Counted from the stretch's first letter, positions 8,081 to 16,876 are shown. The stretch: 64,000 bases of DNA from Streptomyces odontomachi (GCF_024435355.1 NZ_JAMJWG010000021.1:111909-175908); one strand, 5' to 3'. A program made the numbers and translations. Notes: generated by a model not told the origin, from the letters alone.

Positions 8081-9451
8081 ATGCCCGCAGATCTCGCCGT
8101 GATCGGCCTCGGCCCCTTCGGTCTGCCGCTCGCCCAAGCCGCCGTGGCCGCCGGCATCCGCACCCTCGGCTACGACCGCGTGCCGCCTCCGGCCCCCGGC
8201 CGCAGTACCCAGGAATCCGGCCGCAACACGGACGCTGCCCGTGCGGTGCACGACACCGGCCGGGCGCCGCACGAATCCGGCGCCGCACGGCCCGCCGCAC
8301 CGGCGCAGGACGCCGGCGGCTGCGGTGGGCTCACCACGGCCGACCTGCGCCGCATGGCGGCCGGCGGGCCCTGCCCCGGCGCCGACCCGGCCCAGCTCGG
8401 CCGGGTGCGCACCGCGGTGATCTGCGTGCCCACACCGCCGGGCCCGGACGGCGGCCCCGGCCTCGGGCCGGTCGCCGAGGCCGCCCGTGCGCTGGCCGCC
8501 CGGCTGCGCCCGCACACCACCGTGATCCTGGAGTCGCCGGTGCCGCCCGGCACCACGCAGGACTTCCTGCTGCCGTTGCTCGAAGCGGGCTCGGGGCTGC
8601 GCGCCGGCCGCGACTTCCACCTGGCCTACTCCCCCGTGCGCACCGACCCGGGCCACCGCCCGGTCGGCTACCCGGCCACGCCCAAGGTCATCGGCGGCCT
8701 CACCCCGGCCTGCACGGAGTCGGCCGCCGCCTTCTACGGCAGGCTCACGGAGAAGGTGGTGCGGGCGCGCGGCCCGCGCGAGGCGGAGACCGTGCAGTTG
8801 CTGGAGACCAACTACCGCCATGTGAACATCGCCCTGGTCAACGAGATGGCGGTGCTCTGCCACGACCTGGGCGTGGACATCTGGGACGTGATCCGCTGCG
8901 CCGAGACCAAGCCGTTCGGCTTCCAGGCGTTCCGGCCCGGTCCGGGCGTCGGCGGCCACGCAGTGCCCCAGGACCTGTCCGGGCGCCTCGCGCACGGCGC
9001 CTCGGGGCCGCCGCAGACGGTGCGCACCCTGCGCATGGTGGAGCTGGCCCAGCAGGTCAACAACCGCATGCCCCGGTATGTGGTGCAGCGGGCCACGACG
9101 CTCCTCAACGAACACGGCAAGTCGGCGCGCGGCGCGGTCGTGCTGCTGCTCGGGGTCACCTACAAGGCGGACCTAGCGGACCTCCAGGGCTCACCCGCCG
9201 AGGAGATCGCCCTGCGCCTGATGGAGCTGGGTGCCGCGGTCCACTACCACGATCCCTATGTGCCCGCCTGGACCGTACGCGGCCGGCCCGTGCCCCGCGC
9301 CGAGGGCCCCTACGAGGCGGCCGCCGGCGCCGACCTGACGCTGCTGCTCCAGCACCACCGCACGTATGACCTGCATGGACTGTCCGTGAAGGCCCAGCTG
9401 CTGCTGGACACCCGGGGAGCGACTCCGGCGGGGTCGGCGCAACGTCTGTGA
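8081..9451 (+). CDS. UDP-sugar dehydrogenase homologue lacking catalytic residues
   Basis: The 456-residue protein has the architecture of the UDP-glucose / UDP-N-acetylmannosamine dehydrogenase family. It has an N-terminal Rossmann domain (VIGLGPFGLPLA), a middle dimerisation helix (YRHVNIALVNEM), and a C-terminal domain beginning near LLGVTYKADLADL. In active members the nucleophile is a cysteine in GGHCIP. Here the motif is GGHAVPQD with Ala294. The paired active-site Lys and Asn are Gln239 and Thr243. An insertion rich in Ala, Arg and Gly lies at about residues 37-85 of the NAD domain. ATG 8081 follows GGGAAGGA. Normal four-electron oxidation is therefore unlikely. It may bind a nucleotide sugar or partner enzyme instead. 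Confidence 0.8.
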   Translation: MPADLAVIGLGPFGLPLAQAAVAAGIRTLGYDRVPPPAPGRSTQESGRNTDAARAVHDTGRAPHESGAARPAAPAQDAGGCGGLTTADLRRMAAGGPCPGADPAQLGRVRTAVICVPTPPGPDGGPGLGPVAEAARALAARLRPHTTVILESPVPPGTTQDFLLPLLEAGSGLRAGRDFHLAYSPVRTDPGHRPVGYPATPKVIGGLTPACTESAAAFYGRLTEKVVRARGPREAETVQLLETNYRHVNIALVNEMAVLCHDLGVDIWDVIRCAETKPFGFQAFRPGPGVGGHAVPQDLSGRLAHGASGPPQTVRTLRMVELAQQVNNRMPRYVVQRATTLLNEHGKSARGAVVLLLGVTYKADLADLQGSPAEEIALRLMELGAAVHYHDPYVPAWTVRGRPVPRAEGPYEAAAGADLTLLLQHHRTYDLHGLSVKAQLLLDTRGATPAGSAQRL

Positions 9452-9516
9452 CGACGACGGGCGCGGGGGCGCCGAAGGCGCAATTGTGGATGGACACAAC
9501 CCCGCGGGGGCGGGCG

Positions 9517-10641
9517 TCACCGCTTGTGCTGGGAGTCCGCCACCGTGACCTCGACCCGCTGGAACTCCTTGAGCTCGCTGTACCCGGTCGTCGCCATGGC
9601 GCGACGCAACGCGCCGAAGAAGTTCATGGAGCCGTCGGGGGTGTGGGAGGGCCCGGTGAGGACCTCCTCGATGGTGCCGACGGTGCCGAGGTCGACCTTC
9701 TGGCCGCGCGGCACCTCCTCGTGCACCGCCTCCATGCCCCAGTGGTGGCCCTTTCCGGGCGCGTCCGTGGCACGGGCCAGCGGGGAGCCCATCATCACCG
9801 CGTCCGCCCCGCAGGCGATCGCCTTGGGGAGGTCACCGGACCAGCCGACGCCGCCGTCCGCGATGACGTGCGCATACCGACCGCCGGACTCGTCCAGGTA
9901 GTCCCGCCGGGCGGCCGCCACATCGGCGACCGCGGTGGCCATGGGGACCTGGATGCCCAGGACGTTACGGGTGGTGTGCGCGGCGCCGCCGCCGAAGCCG
10001 ACCAGCACGCCCGCGGCGCCGGTGCGCATCAGGTGCAGCGCTGCGGTGTACGTGGCGCAGCCGCCGACGATGACGGGCACGTCGAGCTCGTAGATGAACT
10101 GCTTCAGGTTCAGCGGCTCGGCGGCCCCGGAGACGTGCTCGGCGGAGACGGTGGTGCCGCGGATCACGAAGATGTCGACGCCCGCGTCCACCACGGCCTT
10201 GGAGAACTGCGCCGTGCGCTGCGGGGAGAGCGCCGCCGCCGTGGTCACACCGGAGTCGCGCACCTCCTTGATGCGCTGCCCGATCAGCTCTTCCTTGATG
10301 GGCGCCGCGTAGATCTCCTGGAGGCGGCTGGTGGCGCGCTCACCGGGCAGCTCGGCGATCTCGTCGAGCAGCGGCCGCGGGTCCTCGTAGCGCGTCCACA
10401 GGCCTTCCAGGTTCAGCACCCCGAGGCCGCCCAGCTCGCCGATGCGGATCGCGGTCTGCGGGGAGACGACGGAGTCCATGGGGGCGGCCAGGAACGGCAG
10501 CTCGAAGCGGTAGGCGTCGATCTGCCAGGCGATCGAGACCTCTTTCGGGTCACGCGTACGACGGCTGGGGACGACCGCGATGTCGTCGAATGCGTACGCA
10601 CGACGGCCGCGCTTGCCGCGCCCGATCTCGATCTCAGTCAC
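9517..10641 (-). CDS. guaB3: GuaB3-type IMP dehydrogenase-related protein
   Basis: The 374-residue TIM-barrel protein of the IMPDH/GMP reductase superfamily resembles the actinobacterial GuaB3 group. It lacks the CBS pair of true IMPDH and has GFGGGAAHTTR where IMPDH has GPGSICTTR, so the catalytic cysteine is missing. The later ADGGVGWSGDLPKAIACGADAVM region, the phosphate site, is intact. The enzymatic role of GuaB3 is not settled. The start is GTG 10641, with GGAGAGG seven bases upstream. It lies 179 bases downstream of guaB on the same strand, the order seen across actinobacteria. Confidence 0.85.
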   Translation of the reverse strand: MTEIEIGRGKRGRRAYAFDDIAVVPSRRTRDPKEVSIAWQIDAYRFELPFLAAPMDSVVSPQTAIRIGELGGLGVLNLEGLWTRYEDPRPLLDEIAELPGERATSRLQEIYAAPIKEELIGQRIKEVRDSGVTTAAALSPQRTAQFSKAVVDAGVDIFVIRGTTVSAEHVSGAAEPLNLKQFIYELDVPVIVGGCATYTAALHLMRTGAAGVLVGFGGGAAHTTRNVLGIQVPMATAVADVAAARRDYLDESGGRYAHVIADGGVGWSGDLPKAIACGADAVMMGSPLARATDAPGKGHHWGMEAVHEEVPRGQKVDLGTVGTIEEVLTGPSHTPDGSMNFFGALRRAMATTGYSELKEFQRVEVTVADSQHKR

Positions 10642-10778
10642 GTGAGTGCCTCTCCTCTTGCGTGTCGGCGCCCCCAGTATCCCCGACGGCACGGACGGGG
10701 ACGAAGGGGGCGAGCTGCCGACGCCCGCCGTCTGCACGGCACCGCACTGGCCGGGGCGGCGTCCGCCCGCTCACAACG

Positions 10779-10804
10779 ACGCCCGGGCCGCATGACCCGG
10801 GCGT
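10779..10804 (-). terminator. Hairpin after guaB
   Basis: A perfect 9-bp stem (ACGCCCGGG with CCCGGGCGT) with an 8-base loop starts 17 bases past the guaB stop codon, between guaB and guaB3. It may end or attenuate guaB transcripts before guaB3. Confidence 0.6.
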
Positions 10805-10820
10805 CCAGGGTTCCCGGGGG

Positions 10821-12326
10821 TCAGCCCCGGGTCGTGTAGTTCGGTGCCTCGACCGTCATCTGGATGTCGTGCGGGTGGCTCTCCTTGAGGCCCGCGGAGG
10901 TGATCCGCACGAAACGGCCGCGCTCCTGCAACTCGGGGACGGTACGGCCGCCGACGTAGAACATCGACTGGCGCAGACCGCCGACCAGCTGGTGGACGAC
11001 GGCGGAGAGCGGACCGCGGTAGGGCACCTGGCCCTCGATGCCCTCGGGCACCAGCTTGTCGTCGGAGGCGACGCCCTCCTGGAAGTAGCGGTCCTTGGAG
11101 AACGACTTGCTGTCGCCGCGGGTCTGCATGGCACCGAGGGAGCCCATCCCGCGGTACGACTTGAACTGCTTGCCGTTGATGAACAGCAGCTCTCCGGGCG
11201 ACTCCTCGCAGCCGGCGAGCAGCGAGCCGAGCATGACCGTGTCCGCGCCCGCGACCAGCGCCTTGGCGATGTCGCCGGAGTACTGGAGGCCACCGTCGCC
11301 GATCACCGGAACACCGGCCGCACGGGCGGCGCGGGCCGCCTCGTAGATGGCCGTCACCTGCGGTACGCCGATACCGGCGACGACCCGCGTGGTACAGATC
11401 GAGCCGGGCCCGACACCGACCTTGACACCGTCGGCACCGGCGTCGATGAGCGCCTGGGCGCCGTCCCGGGTGGCGATGTTGCCCCCGATGACGTCGACGG
11501 ACGCGTTCGACTTGATCTTGGCGACCATGTCGCCGACGAGTTTCGAGTGGCCGTGGGCGGTGTCGACCACGATGAAGTCGACGCCCGCCTCGATCAGCGC
11601 CTGGGCACGCTCGAAGGCATCACCCGCGACACCGACGGCGCCGCCGACGATGAGGCGGCCCTCGGCGTCCTTGGCGGCGTTCGGGTACTGCTCGGCCTTC
11701 ACGAAGTCCTTGACGGTGATCAGGCCCTTGAGCACGCCGTGGTCGTCGACCAGCGGCAGCTTCTCGATCTTGTGGCGGCGCAGCAGCGCCATCGCGTCCA
11801 CGCCGGAGATCCCGACCTTGCCGGTGACCAGCGGCATCGGCGTCATGACCTCGCGCACCTGACGCGTGCGGTCGGTCTCGAAGGCCATGTCGCGGTTGGT
11901 GACGATGCCGAGCAGTTTGTCGTTGCCGTCGACGACCGGTACCCCGCTGATGCGGAACTTGCCACAGATCGCGTCGGCCTCGGCGAGCGTGGCGTCCGGG
12001 TGCACGGTGATCGGGTCGGTCACCATGCCGGCCTCGGACCGCTTGACCAGGTCGACCTGGTTGGCCTGGTCGGCGATGGACAGATTGCGGTGCAGCACGC
12101 CCACGCCGCCCTGCCGGGCCATGGCGATCGCCATCCGGGCCTCGGTGACCTTGTCCATCGCTGCGGAGAGCAGCGGGATGTTCACCCGGACGTTTCTCGA
12201 GATGCGCGATGCGGTGTCGATCTGGTCCGGCGCCATGTCCGAGGCGCCCGGCAGCAGCAGTACATCGTCGTAGGTCAGCCCGAGTGTCGCGAACTTATCG
12301 GGCACTCCGTCGATGTCGGACGTCAT
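10821..12326 (-). CDS. guaB: IMP dehydrogenase
   Basis: GuaB converts IMP to XMP with NAD+, the committed step of guanine nucleotide synthesis. The 501-residue protein contains the TIM barrel, a two-CBS-domain insertion between about residues 100 and 220 (for example GVPVVDGNDKLLGIVTNRDM), the catalytic loop GPGSICTTRVV with its cysteine, the phosphate loop IGDGGLQYSGDIAKAL, and the mobile flap with KYRF-like KDRYFQEG. The start ATG 12326 is preceded by GGGGAAGG. It lies upstream of guaB3 on the same strand. The gene for the ECF sigma factor follows farther upstream. Confidence 0.97.
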   Translation of the reverse strand: MTSDIDGVPDKFATLGLTYDDVLLLPGASDMAPDQIDTASRISRNVRVNIPLLSAAMDKVTEARMAIAMARQGGVGVLHRNLSIADQANQVDLVKRSEAGMVTDPITVHPDATLAEADAICGKFRISGVPVVDGNDKLLGIVTNRDMAFETDRTRQVREVMTPMPLVTGKVGISGVDAMALLRRHKIEKLPLVDDHGVLKGLITVKDFVKAEQYPNAAKDAEGRLIVGGAVGVAGDAFERAQALIEAGVDFIVVDTAHGHSKLVGDMVAKIKSNASVDVIGGNIATRDGAQALIDAGADGVKVGVGPGSICTTRVVAGIGVPQVTAIYEAARAARAAGVPVIGDGGLQYSGDIAKALVAGADTVMLGSLLAGCEESPGELLFINGKQFKSYRGMGSLGAMQTRGDSKSFSKDRYFQEGVASDDKLVPEGIEGQVPYRGPLSAVVHQLVGGLRQSMFYVGGRTVPELQERGRFVRITSAGLKESHPHDIQMTVEAPNYTTRG

Positions 12327-12459
12327 GACACCTTCCCCAATGGCCTTGATCGGTGCGGATGTCCATGCTAACGGGCTGGGGGACCGTCTCATTCCACTCC
12401 GAAGATCGTCCGGCCGGGCGGACGGAGATCTGCATCACGCGCCGTCGGAACGGCGGGGG

Positions 12460-13125
12460 CTACTGCTCGGCGAGCGCACGCAGCCGGCTGAGGGCACGGT
12501 GCTGCGCGACCCGGACGGCACCCGGGGACATGCCCAGCAGCCGGCCGGTCTCCTCGGCCGTGAGACCGACGGCGATGCGCAGCAGCAACAGCTCGCGCTG
12601 GGTGTCCGGGAGGTTGGCGAGGAGTTCCTTGGCCCGCTCGGCATCGCTGCTGAGCAGGGCGCGCTCCTCGGGGCCGAGCGAGTCGTCGGGCCACTCGGGC
12701 ATCTCGTCGGAGGGCACGGCGGTGGATCCGGGGTGCCGCATGGCGGCACGTTGGAGGTCGGCGACCTTGTGCGCGGCGATGGCGAACACGAACGCCTCGA
12801 AGGGGCGGCCGGTGTCGCGGTAGCGAGGCAGCGCGAGCAGCACCGCCACGCACACCTCCTGCGCCAGGTCCTCCACGAAGTGCCGCGCATCCCCTGGCAA
12901 CCGGGACAGTCTGGTCCGGCAGTAGCGCAGTGCGAGGGGGTGGACATGGGCTAGGAGGTCGTGGGTGGCCTGTTCGTCGCCACCCGCGGCGCGGTGGACG
13001 AGCGCACCGATCATCGTCGTCCCGTCGTCACGCATCAGACCATGGTGCCTTGGCGCCGTTTGCTCCGCGGCACCGCGTCCGTAGTTGTGCACTGAAGCGT
13101 TATGAGTAGGTGCGCCGGCACTCAT
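12460..13125 (-). CDS. shbA: ECF-family RNA polymerase sigma factor (ShbA / SigD type)
   Basis: A group 4 sigma factor with region 2 (DLLAHVHPLALRYCRTRL through RPFEAFVFAIAAHKVADLQR) and region 4 (LPDTQRELLLLRIAVGLTAEETG with a helix-turn-helix ending SPGAVRVAQHRALSRLR). Position between guaB and bldM matches Mycobacterium SigD and the Streptomyces factor ShbA, which in S. griseus drives the principal sigma gene hrdB. That function is carried over by orthology and not shown here. The start is uncertain. ATG 13125 gives 221 residues with GAGGGGAG ten bases away; ATG 13035 gives 191 residues and starts nearer the conserved domain. No anti-sigma gene is adjacent. Confidence 0.8.
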   Translation of the reverse strand: MSAGAPTHNASVHNYGRGAAEQTAPRHHGLMRDDGTTMIGALVHRAAGGDEQATHDLLAHVHPLALRYCRTRLSRLPGDARHFVEDLAQEVCVAVLLALPRYRDTGRPFEAFVFAIAAHKVADLQRAAMRHPGSTAVPSDEMPEWPDDSLGPEERALLSSDAERAKELLANLPDTQRELLLLRIAVGLTAEETGRLLGMSPGAVRVAQHRALSRLRALAEQ

Positions 13126-13287
13126 TCCCTGCGCTCTCCCCTCACGCTCGTTCCGCTCGGCTGGCTCGTCCCTGAGGAACTCCACCCTTCAAGGATGCGG
13201 CATCGGCCGCGAAACGAGCACCGGGCGTCCGTCGCCCCGTCCACCAGAAGGCGGACGGGGGACGCCACGTCCGAAGCTTCGCCGCTC

Positions 13288-13899
13288 TCAGCGGACCAGG
13301 CCCCAGCGGAAGCCGAGCGCGACCGCGTGCGCCCGGTCGGAGGCGCCGAGCTTCTTGAACAGGCGTCTGGCGTGCGTTTTCACGGTGTCCTCGGAGAGGA
13401 AGAGCTCCCGGCCGATCTCCGCGTTGGACCTGCCGTGGCTCATGCCTTCCAGGACCTGGATCTCACGCGCGGTGAGGGTCGGTGCCGCACCCATTTCGGC
13501 GGAACGCAGCCGGCGCGGGGCGAGCCGCCAGGTGGGGTCGGCGAGCGCCTGGGTCACGGTGGCCCGCAGCTCGGCGCGCGAGGCGTCCTTGTGGAGGTAG
13601 CCGCGTGCACCGGCGGCGACCGCGAGTGCCACCCCGTCCAGGTCCTCGGCGACGGTGAGCATGATGATGCGCGCACCGGGGTCGGCCGAGAGCAGCCGGC
13701 GGACGGTCTCCACGCCGCCGAGGCCCGGCATGCGCACGTCCATCAGAATCAGATCGGATCGGTCGGCGCCCCAGCGGCGGAGGACTTCCTCGCCGTTGGC
13801 CGCCGTCGTCACGCGCTCGACGCCGGGCACGGTCGCCACGGCACGGCGCAGCGCCTCTCGGGCGAGCGGGGAGTCGTCACAGACGAGGACGGATGTCAT
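13288..13899 (-). CDS. bldM: Orphan response regulator BldM
   Basis: BldM is a DNA-binding regulator needed for aerial growth and sporulation in Streptomyces. It works as a homodimer and as a heterodimer with WhiI. The 203-residue protein has a receiver domain (CDDSPLAREA at the acidic pocket, ILMDVRMPG with the would-be phosphorylated Asp54) and a C-terminal LuxR-type helix-turn-helix (LTAREIQVLEGMSHGRSNAEIGRELFLS). No partner histidine kinase gene is adjacent, as expected for this orphan regulator. CGGAG lies about nine bases before the ATG. It is divergent from whiD, and a BldN-type promoter lies upstream at 14032-14059. Confidence 0.96.
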   Translation of the reverse strand: MTSVLVCDDSPLAREALRRAVATVPGVERVTTAANGEEVLRRWGADRSDLILMDVRMPGLGGVETVRRLLSADPGARIIMLTVAEDLDGVALAVAAGARGYLHKDASRAELRATVTQALADPTWRLAPRRLRSAEMGAAPTLTAREIQVLEGMSHGRSNAEIGRELFLSEDTVKTHARRLFKKLGASDRAHAVALGFRWGLVR

Positions 13900-14384
13900 G
13901 GCTGATCTCCGTAGCTCTCACAGCTGCTGCGCGTCACCTTGAGCCTCCAGCTGGTACGAATCGTCACCTCTGCGGTTGAGCCCTCGGACGCGTGCCCGAA
14001 GCCCTGCTTTCCCTCAACCACTTCCGCACTCTCAACGACGGTCACTCGAAAGAGTTACGGGTCGGAGAGCTCCTTTCGGCACTCTACGTGAGGGGTCCGA
14101 CACGGCGAAGGGGGCTGCATCGCGCCTGCTCGGCGAGCCGATCGGGGGCCGCATCTTTCACTGGGCCCTGCCGGTTCCCTACCAGTTCCTTCACGAAGAG
14201 TCATGACCCGTTCAGCTGGTTTTCCTGCCTCTCACTGGTGTCTGAGGCTAGATTTGCAAAGAATCATATTTTCATCTCCTTTGACGGTATAGATACATAA
14301 ATCTACCCGCGGGCACCTTCCCGCGCCCCGGGACACCCGTTCCAACGCGCAGCACGGCTTCGAGGCACCACAAGGGGTTATGCA
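13900..14384. other. Divergent bldM-whiD control region
   Basis: The 485-base regulatory region between two sporulation genes holds a BldN-consensus promoter for bldM. It also has a strongly A+T-rich block at about 14244-14306, just upstream of whiD, which is exceptional for this chromosome and likely includes whiD promoter elements (TATAGAT-like). No gene is supported inside. Confidence 0.6.
14032..14059 (-). promoter_or_regulatory. BldN-type promoter of bldM
   Basis: Read on the minus strand the hexamers are CGTAAC (14059-14054) and CGTTGA (14037-14032), separated by exactly 16 bases. This equals the described sigma-BldN consensus, and bldM is the classical BldN target. Transcription would begin near 14025, about 125 bases before the bldM start codon. 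Confidence 0.8.
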
Positions 14385-15035
14385 ATGGCAGACTTCTCCC
14401 GCCTTCCCGGACCCAACGCAGACCTGTGGGACTGGCAGCTGCTCGCGGCCTGCCGGGGGGTCGACAGCTCGCTCTTCTTCCACCCGGAGGGCGAGCGCGG
14501 GGCGGCGCGCAGCGCGCGCGAGAACTCGGCCAAGGAAGTCTGCATGCGGTGCCCGGTCCGCGCCGAGTGCGCCGCCCACGCCCTGGCCGTGCGCGAGCCG
14601 TACGGGGTGTGGGGCGGGCTGACCGAGGACGAGCGCGAAGAGCTGATGGGCCGCGCCCGCACCCGCCTGGTGACCACCGCCCCGGGCGGGACGGCGGCCA
14701 GGGTGGTGCACGACGCGGAGACCCCGACGAACGGGGCGCATGGGGCGCACGGGGCGCATGGAGTGCACGGGGCACACGAGGCGTCCCATGGCCATGACGA
14801 GCCCACCAGGTCGGCGGCCGCCCCCACGGGTCCGTCCGGGATGTCGTCCGAGTCGGCGTCCGACCGGCTGTCCGATCCGCTGTCCGATCCACTGCCCGAC
14901 GCGCTGTCCGGGTCACCCGCGGGAGCGACCCACGAGGTGGCGCCCGAGAGGCAGCCCGGGTCTCCTTCGGGAATGCCCCACGACGTCGCCGACGCGGACG
15001 ACGTCTGGGACGGGAACGGCGTACGGCGCCATTGA
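14385..15035 (+). CDS. whiD: WhiB-family iron-sulfur regulator WhiD with extended C-terminus
   Basis: WhiD is a small 4Fe-4S DNA-binding-associated protein needed late in sporulation. The first ~95 residues are typical: cluster ligands Cys23, Cys53, Cys56 and Cys62, the WhiB turn GVWGG, and a basic end GRARTR. The whole protein is 216 residues, about 100 longer than the usual WhiD. The extra part contains five GAH-type tripeptides encoded by a 9-base repeat at 14733-14777, then SDPL-type repeats. AAGGGG precedes the ATG by seven bases. The frame keeps strong third-position GC to the stop, so the tail is probably translated. It is divergent from bldM. Confidence 0.93.
   Translation: MADFSRLPGPNADLWDWQLLAACRGVDSSLFFHPEGERGAARSARENSAKEVCMRCPVRAECAAHALAVREPYGVWGGLTEDEREELMGRARTRLVTTAPGGTAARVVHDAETPTNGAHGAHGAHGVHGAHEASHGHDEPTRSAAAPTGPSGMSSESASDRLSDPLSDPLPDALSGSPAGATHEVAPERQPGSPSGMPHDVADADDVWDGNGVRRH
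14733..14777 (+). repeat. Nine-base tandem repeat inside whiD
   Basis: Five consecutive units close to GGGGCGCAT encode Gly-Ala-His or Gly-Val-His. The array lies in the non-conserved tail of WhiD and could vary in copy number by replication slippage. Confidence 0.8.
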
Positions 15036-15169
15036 AGGAACGTTTCTGCAACCACCTTGTGCGACCGAGGTGTTCTCCCCGTCCCACCCCGGTTCCTCTG
15101 CCGCACCGAGGCGCCCGCTGCCGAAGAAGTCCGTGGAAGCCGGAGGCCGTGCCCGTCTACGGTACGGAC

Positions 15170-15865
15170 ATGAAGCTTCTCTCGGTCAACGTGGGCCGAC
15201 CCAAGGCGGTCCCCTACACCGACCCGAAGATCGGCGTGACCGGTATCGACAAGCGGCCGATTCAGGGACCGGTGCAGGTCACGGCGCCCGGACCCAAGGG
15301 CGTCGGGGGCAGTGGCATGGCGGGCGACGCGGTGTGCTCGCTGGCCCACCACGGCGGGAACGACCAGGCGGTGTACGCCTTCGCCCGGGAGGACCTGGAC
15401 GACTGGCAGCGTGAGCTGGGGGCACCGCTGAGCAACGGCATGTTCGGCGAGAACCTGACCACCCAGGGCGTCGACGTGGGCGGCGCGAAGATCGGTGAGC
15501 GCTGGCGCGTCGGTGCCGACCTGATCGTCGAGGTGACCAGCGGCCGCATCCCGTGCCGCACCTTCGCCGGGGAGATGGCGGCCCGGGTGCCCGACGGGTG
15601 GACGGAGGACTGGATCAAGCGGTTCACGACGCGGGCGGCGCCGGGTGCGTACCTGCGCGTGGTGGAGCCGGGCGAGATCCGCGCGGGCGATCCCGTCGAG
15701 ATCGTGCACCGTCCGGACCACGAGGTGACGGTCGCCTTCCAGTTCCGCGCGGTGACCCTGGAGCGCGAGTTGCTGCCCCGGTTGCTGGCCGCCGCCGACG
15801 CGCTGAACCCGTCAGCGCTCAAGCGGGCGCGGGCGTATGCGGCGCGAGGGTCACAGGACGCGTGA
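15170..15865 (+). CDS. MOSC domain-containing protein
   Basis: The 231-residue MOSC protein resembles the YiiM group, which moves sulfur or handles N-hydroxylated substrates using a conserved cysteine and molybdenum cofactor. Visible features are SLAHHGGNDQAVYAF near the start of the domain, GENLTTQGVDV, and the cysteine motif SGRIPCRTFAGEM. I chose ATG 15170, although its ribosome binding site is weak. GTG 15149 is the alternative, with GGAGG too close. It starts 134 bases after whiD and lies in the same direction. Substrate is unknown. Confidence 0.85.
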   Translation: MKLLSVNVGRPKAVPYTDPKIGVTGIDKRPIQGPVQVTAPGPKGVGGSGMAGDAVCSLAHHGGNDQAVYAFAREDLDDWQRELGAPLSNGMFGENLTTQGVDVGGAKIGERWRVGADLIVEVTSGRIPCRTFAGEMAARVPDGWTEDWIKRFTTRAAPGAYLRVVEPGEIRAGDPVEIVHRPDHEVTVAFQFRAVTLERELLPRLLAAADALNPSALKRARAYAARGSQDA

Positions 15866-15915
15866 CCACGGGGCCGGGCGGCCACGCGTGGCTACCCGGT
15901 CACTACGCTTGGCCC

Positions 15916-16689
15916 ATGACCACGGCTCTGATCACCGGATCCACCTCGGGCATCGGTGCGGCGTTCGCGCGCCGCCTGGCTGCGGACGGCCACAATCTGG
16001 TCCTCGTCGCACGCGACACGGAGCGGCTGCACGAGCAGGCCACCGAGTTGCACGACACGCATGCCATCGAGGCCCAGGTGCTGACCGCGGACCTCGCGAC
16101 CGACGACGGCATCGAAGCGGTGGCCGACCGGCTGGCACAGCCCGCGAGCCCGGTCGACGTGCTGGTGAACAACGCCGGGTTCGGCAACAAGGGCCGCTAC
16201 CTCGACGTGCCGATGGCCGACGAGCTGCGGATGCTCAAGGTGCACTGCGAGGCGGTGCTGCGCCTGACGTCGGCGGTCGTCGCACCGATGCGCGAGCGGC
16301 ACCGCGGCACCGTCGTCAATGTCGCCTCGGCGGGCGCCTTCGTGCCGCGCGGCACGTACGGGGCCTCGAAGGCGTGGGTCGTGCAGTTCACCGAAGGCGC
16401 GGCGAAGGACCTGGCGGGCTCGGGCGTCAGGCTGATGGCGCTGTGCCCCGGCTTCGTCCGCACGGAGTTCCACGAGCGGGCCGGCATGACCACGGACAAC
16501 ATCCCCCGCTGGATGTGGCTGGACGCCGACCGGCTGGTCACCGCCGCGCTCGCCGACCTCTCCCGCGGCCGGACGGTGTCGATCCCCGACGTGCGCTACA
16601 AGGCCCTGCTGGGCCTGGCGAAGCTGACCCCGCGCACCCTGGTCGGCGCGATCTCGTCGCGGACGGGACGGAAGTACGGGCCGCGGTAG
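15916..16689 (+). CDS. Short-chain dehydrogenase/reductase
   Basis: The 257-residue classical SDR has the cofactor loop TGSTSGIG near residues 7-14, NNAG in the middle, and the catalytic set Ser (NVASAGAF), Tyr and Lys (YGASK). It resembles the YqjQ/DltE-like group that reduces ketones or fatty acyl chains, but no substrate can be assigned. The ATG is 51 bases after the MOSC gene stop. Its 3' end faces groEL across a repeat-rich region. Confidence 0.87.
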   Translation: MTTALITGSTSGIGAAFARRLAADGHNLVLVARDTERLHEQATELHDTHAIEAQVLTADLATDDGIEAVADRLAQPASPVDVLVNNAGFGNKGRYLDVPMADELRMLKVHCEAVLRLTSAVVAPMRERHRGTVVNVASAGAFVPRGTYGASKAWVVQFTEGAAKDLAGSGVRLMALCPGFVRTEFHERAGMTTDNIPRWMWLDADRLVTAALADLSRGRTVSIPDVRYKALLGLAKLTPRTLVGAISSRTGRKYGPR

Positions 16690-16749
16690 GCCTCCGTGAG
16701 GGGTACGGGGGATCCCCCGCGTCCGGGCCACCCCGGCCAGCCGGTAGGT

Positions 16750-16876
16750 AGGGGCGCGGGGCCGCGCGAGCAACCCGCCACCGGCCGGTGGCCCGCTCAC
16801 GACGGAAACGGCCCCTTCAGGCCGGTGACGACCCGCAGGCTCGTCGTGGCTGATCGCGCAGTTCCCCGCGCCCCTT
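16750..16876. repeat. Dispersed intergenic repeat, copy B
   Basis: It opens with AGGGGCGCGGGG and closes with GCAGTTCCCCGCGCCCCTT, the same inverted arms as copies A and D. The interior shares ACCGGCCGGTGG and the TCGTGGCTGATCGCGCAG segment. It runs directly into the 57-base tandem array. Confidence 0.7.

Noticed and set aside
10590..12371. Plus-strand open frame of ~590 codons opposite guaB
   Set aside because: It mirrors guaB, whose catalytic motifs are unambiguous. It has no ribosome binding site and no recognisable domain.
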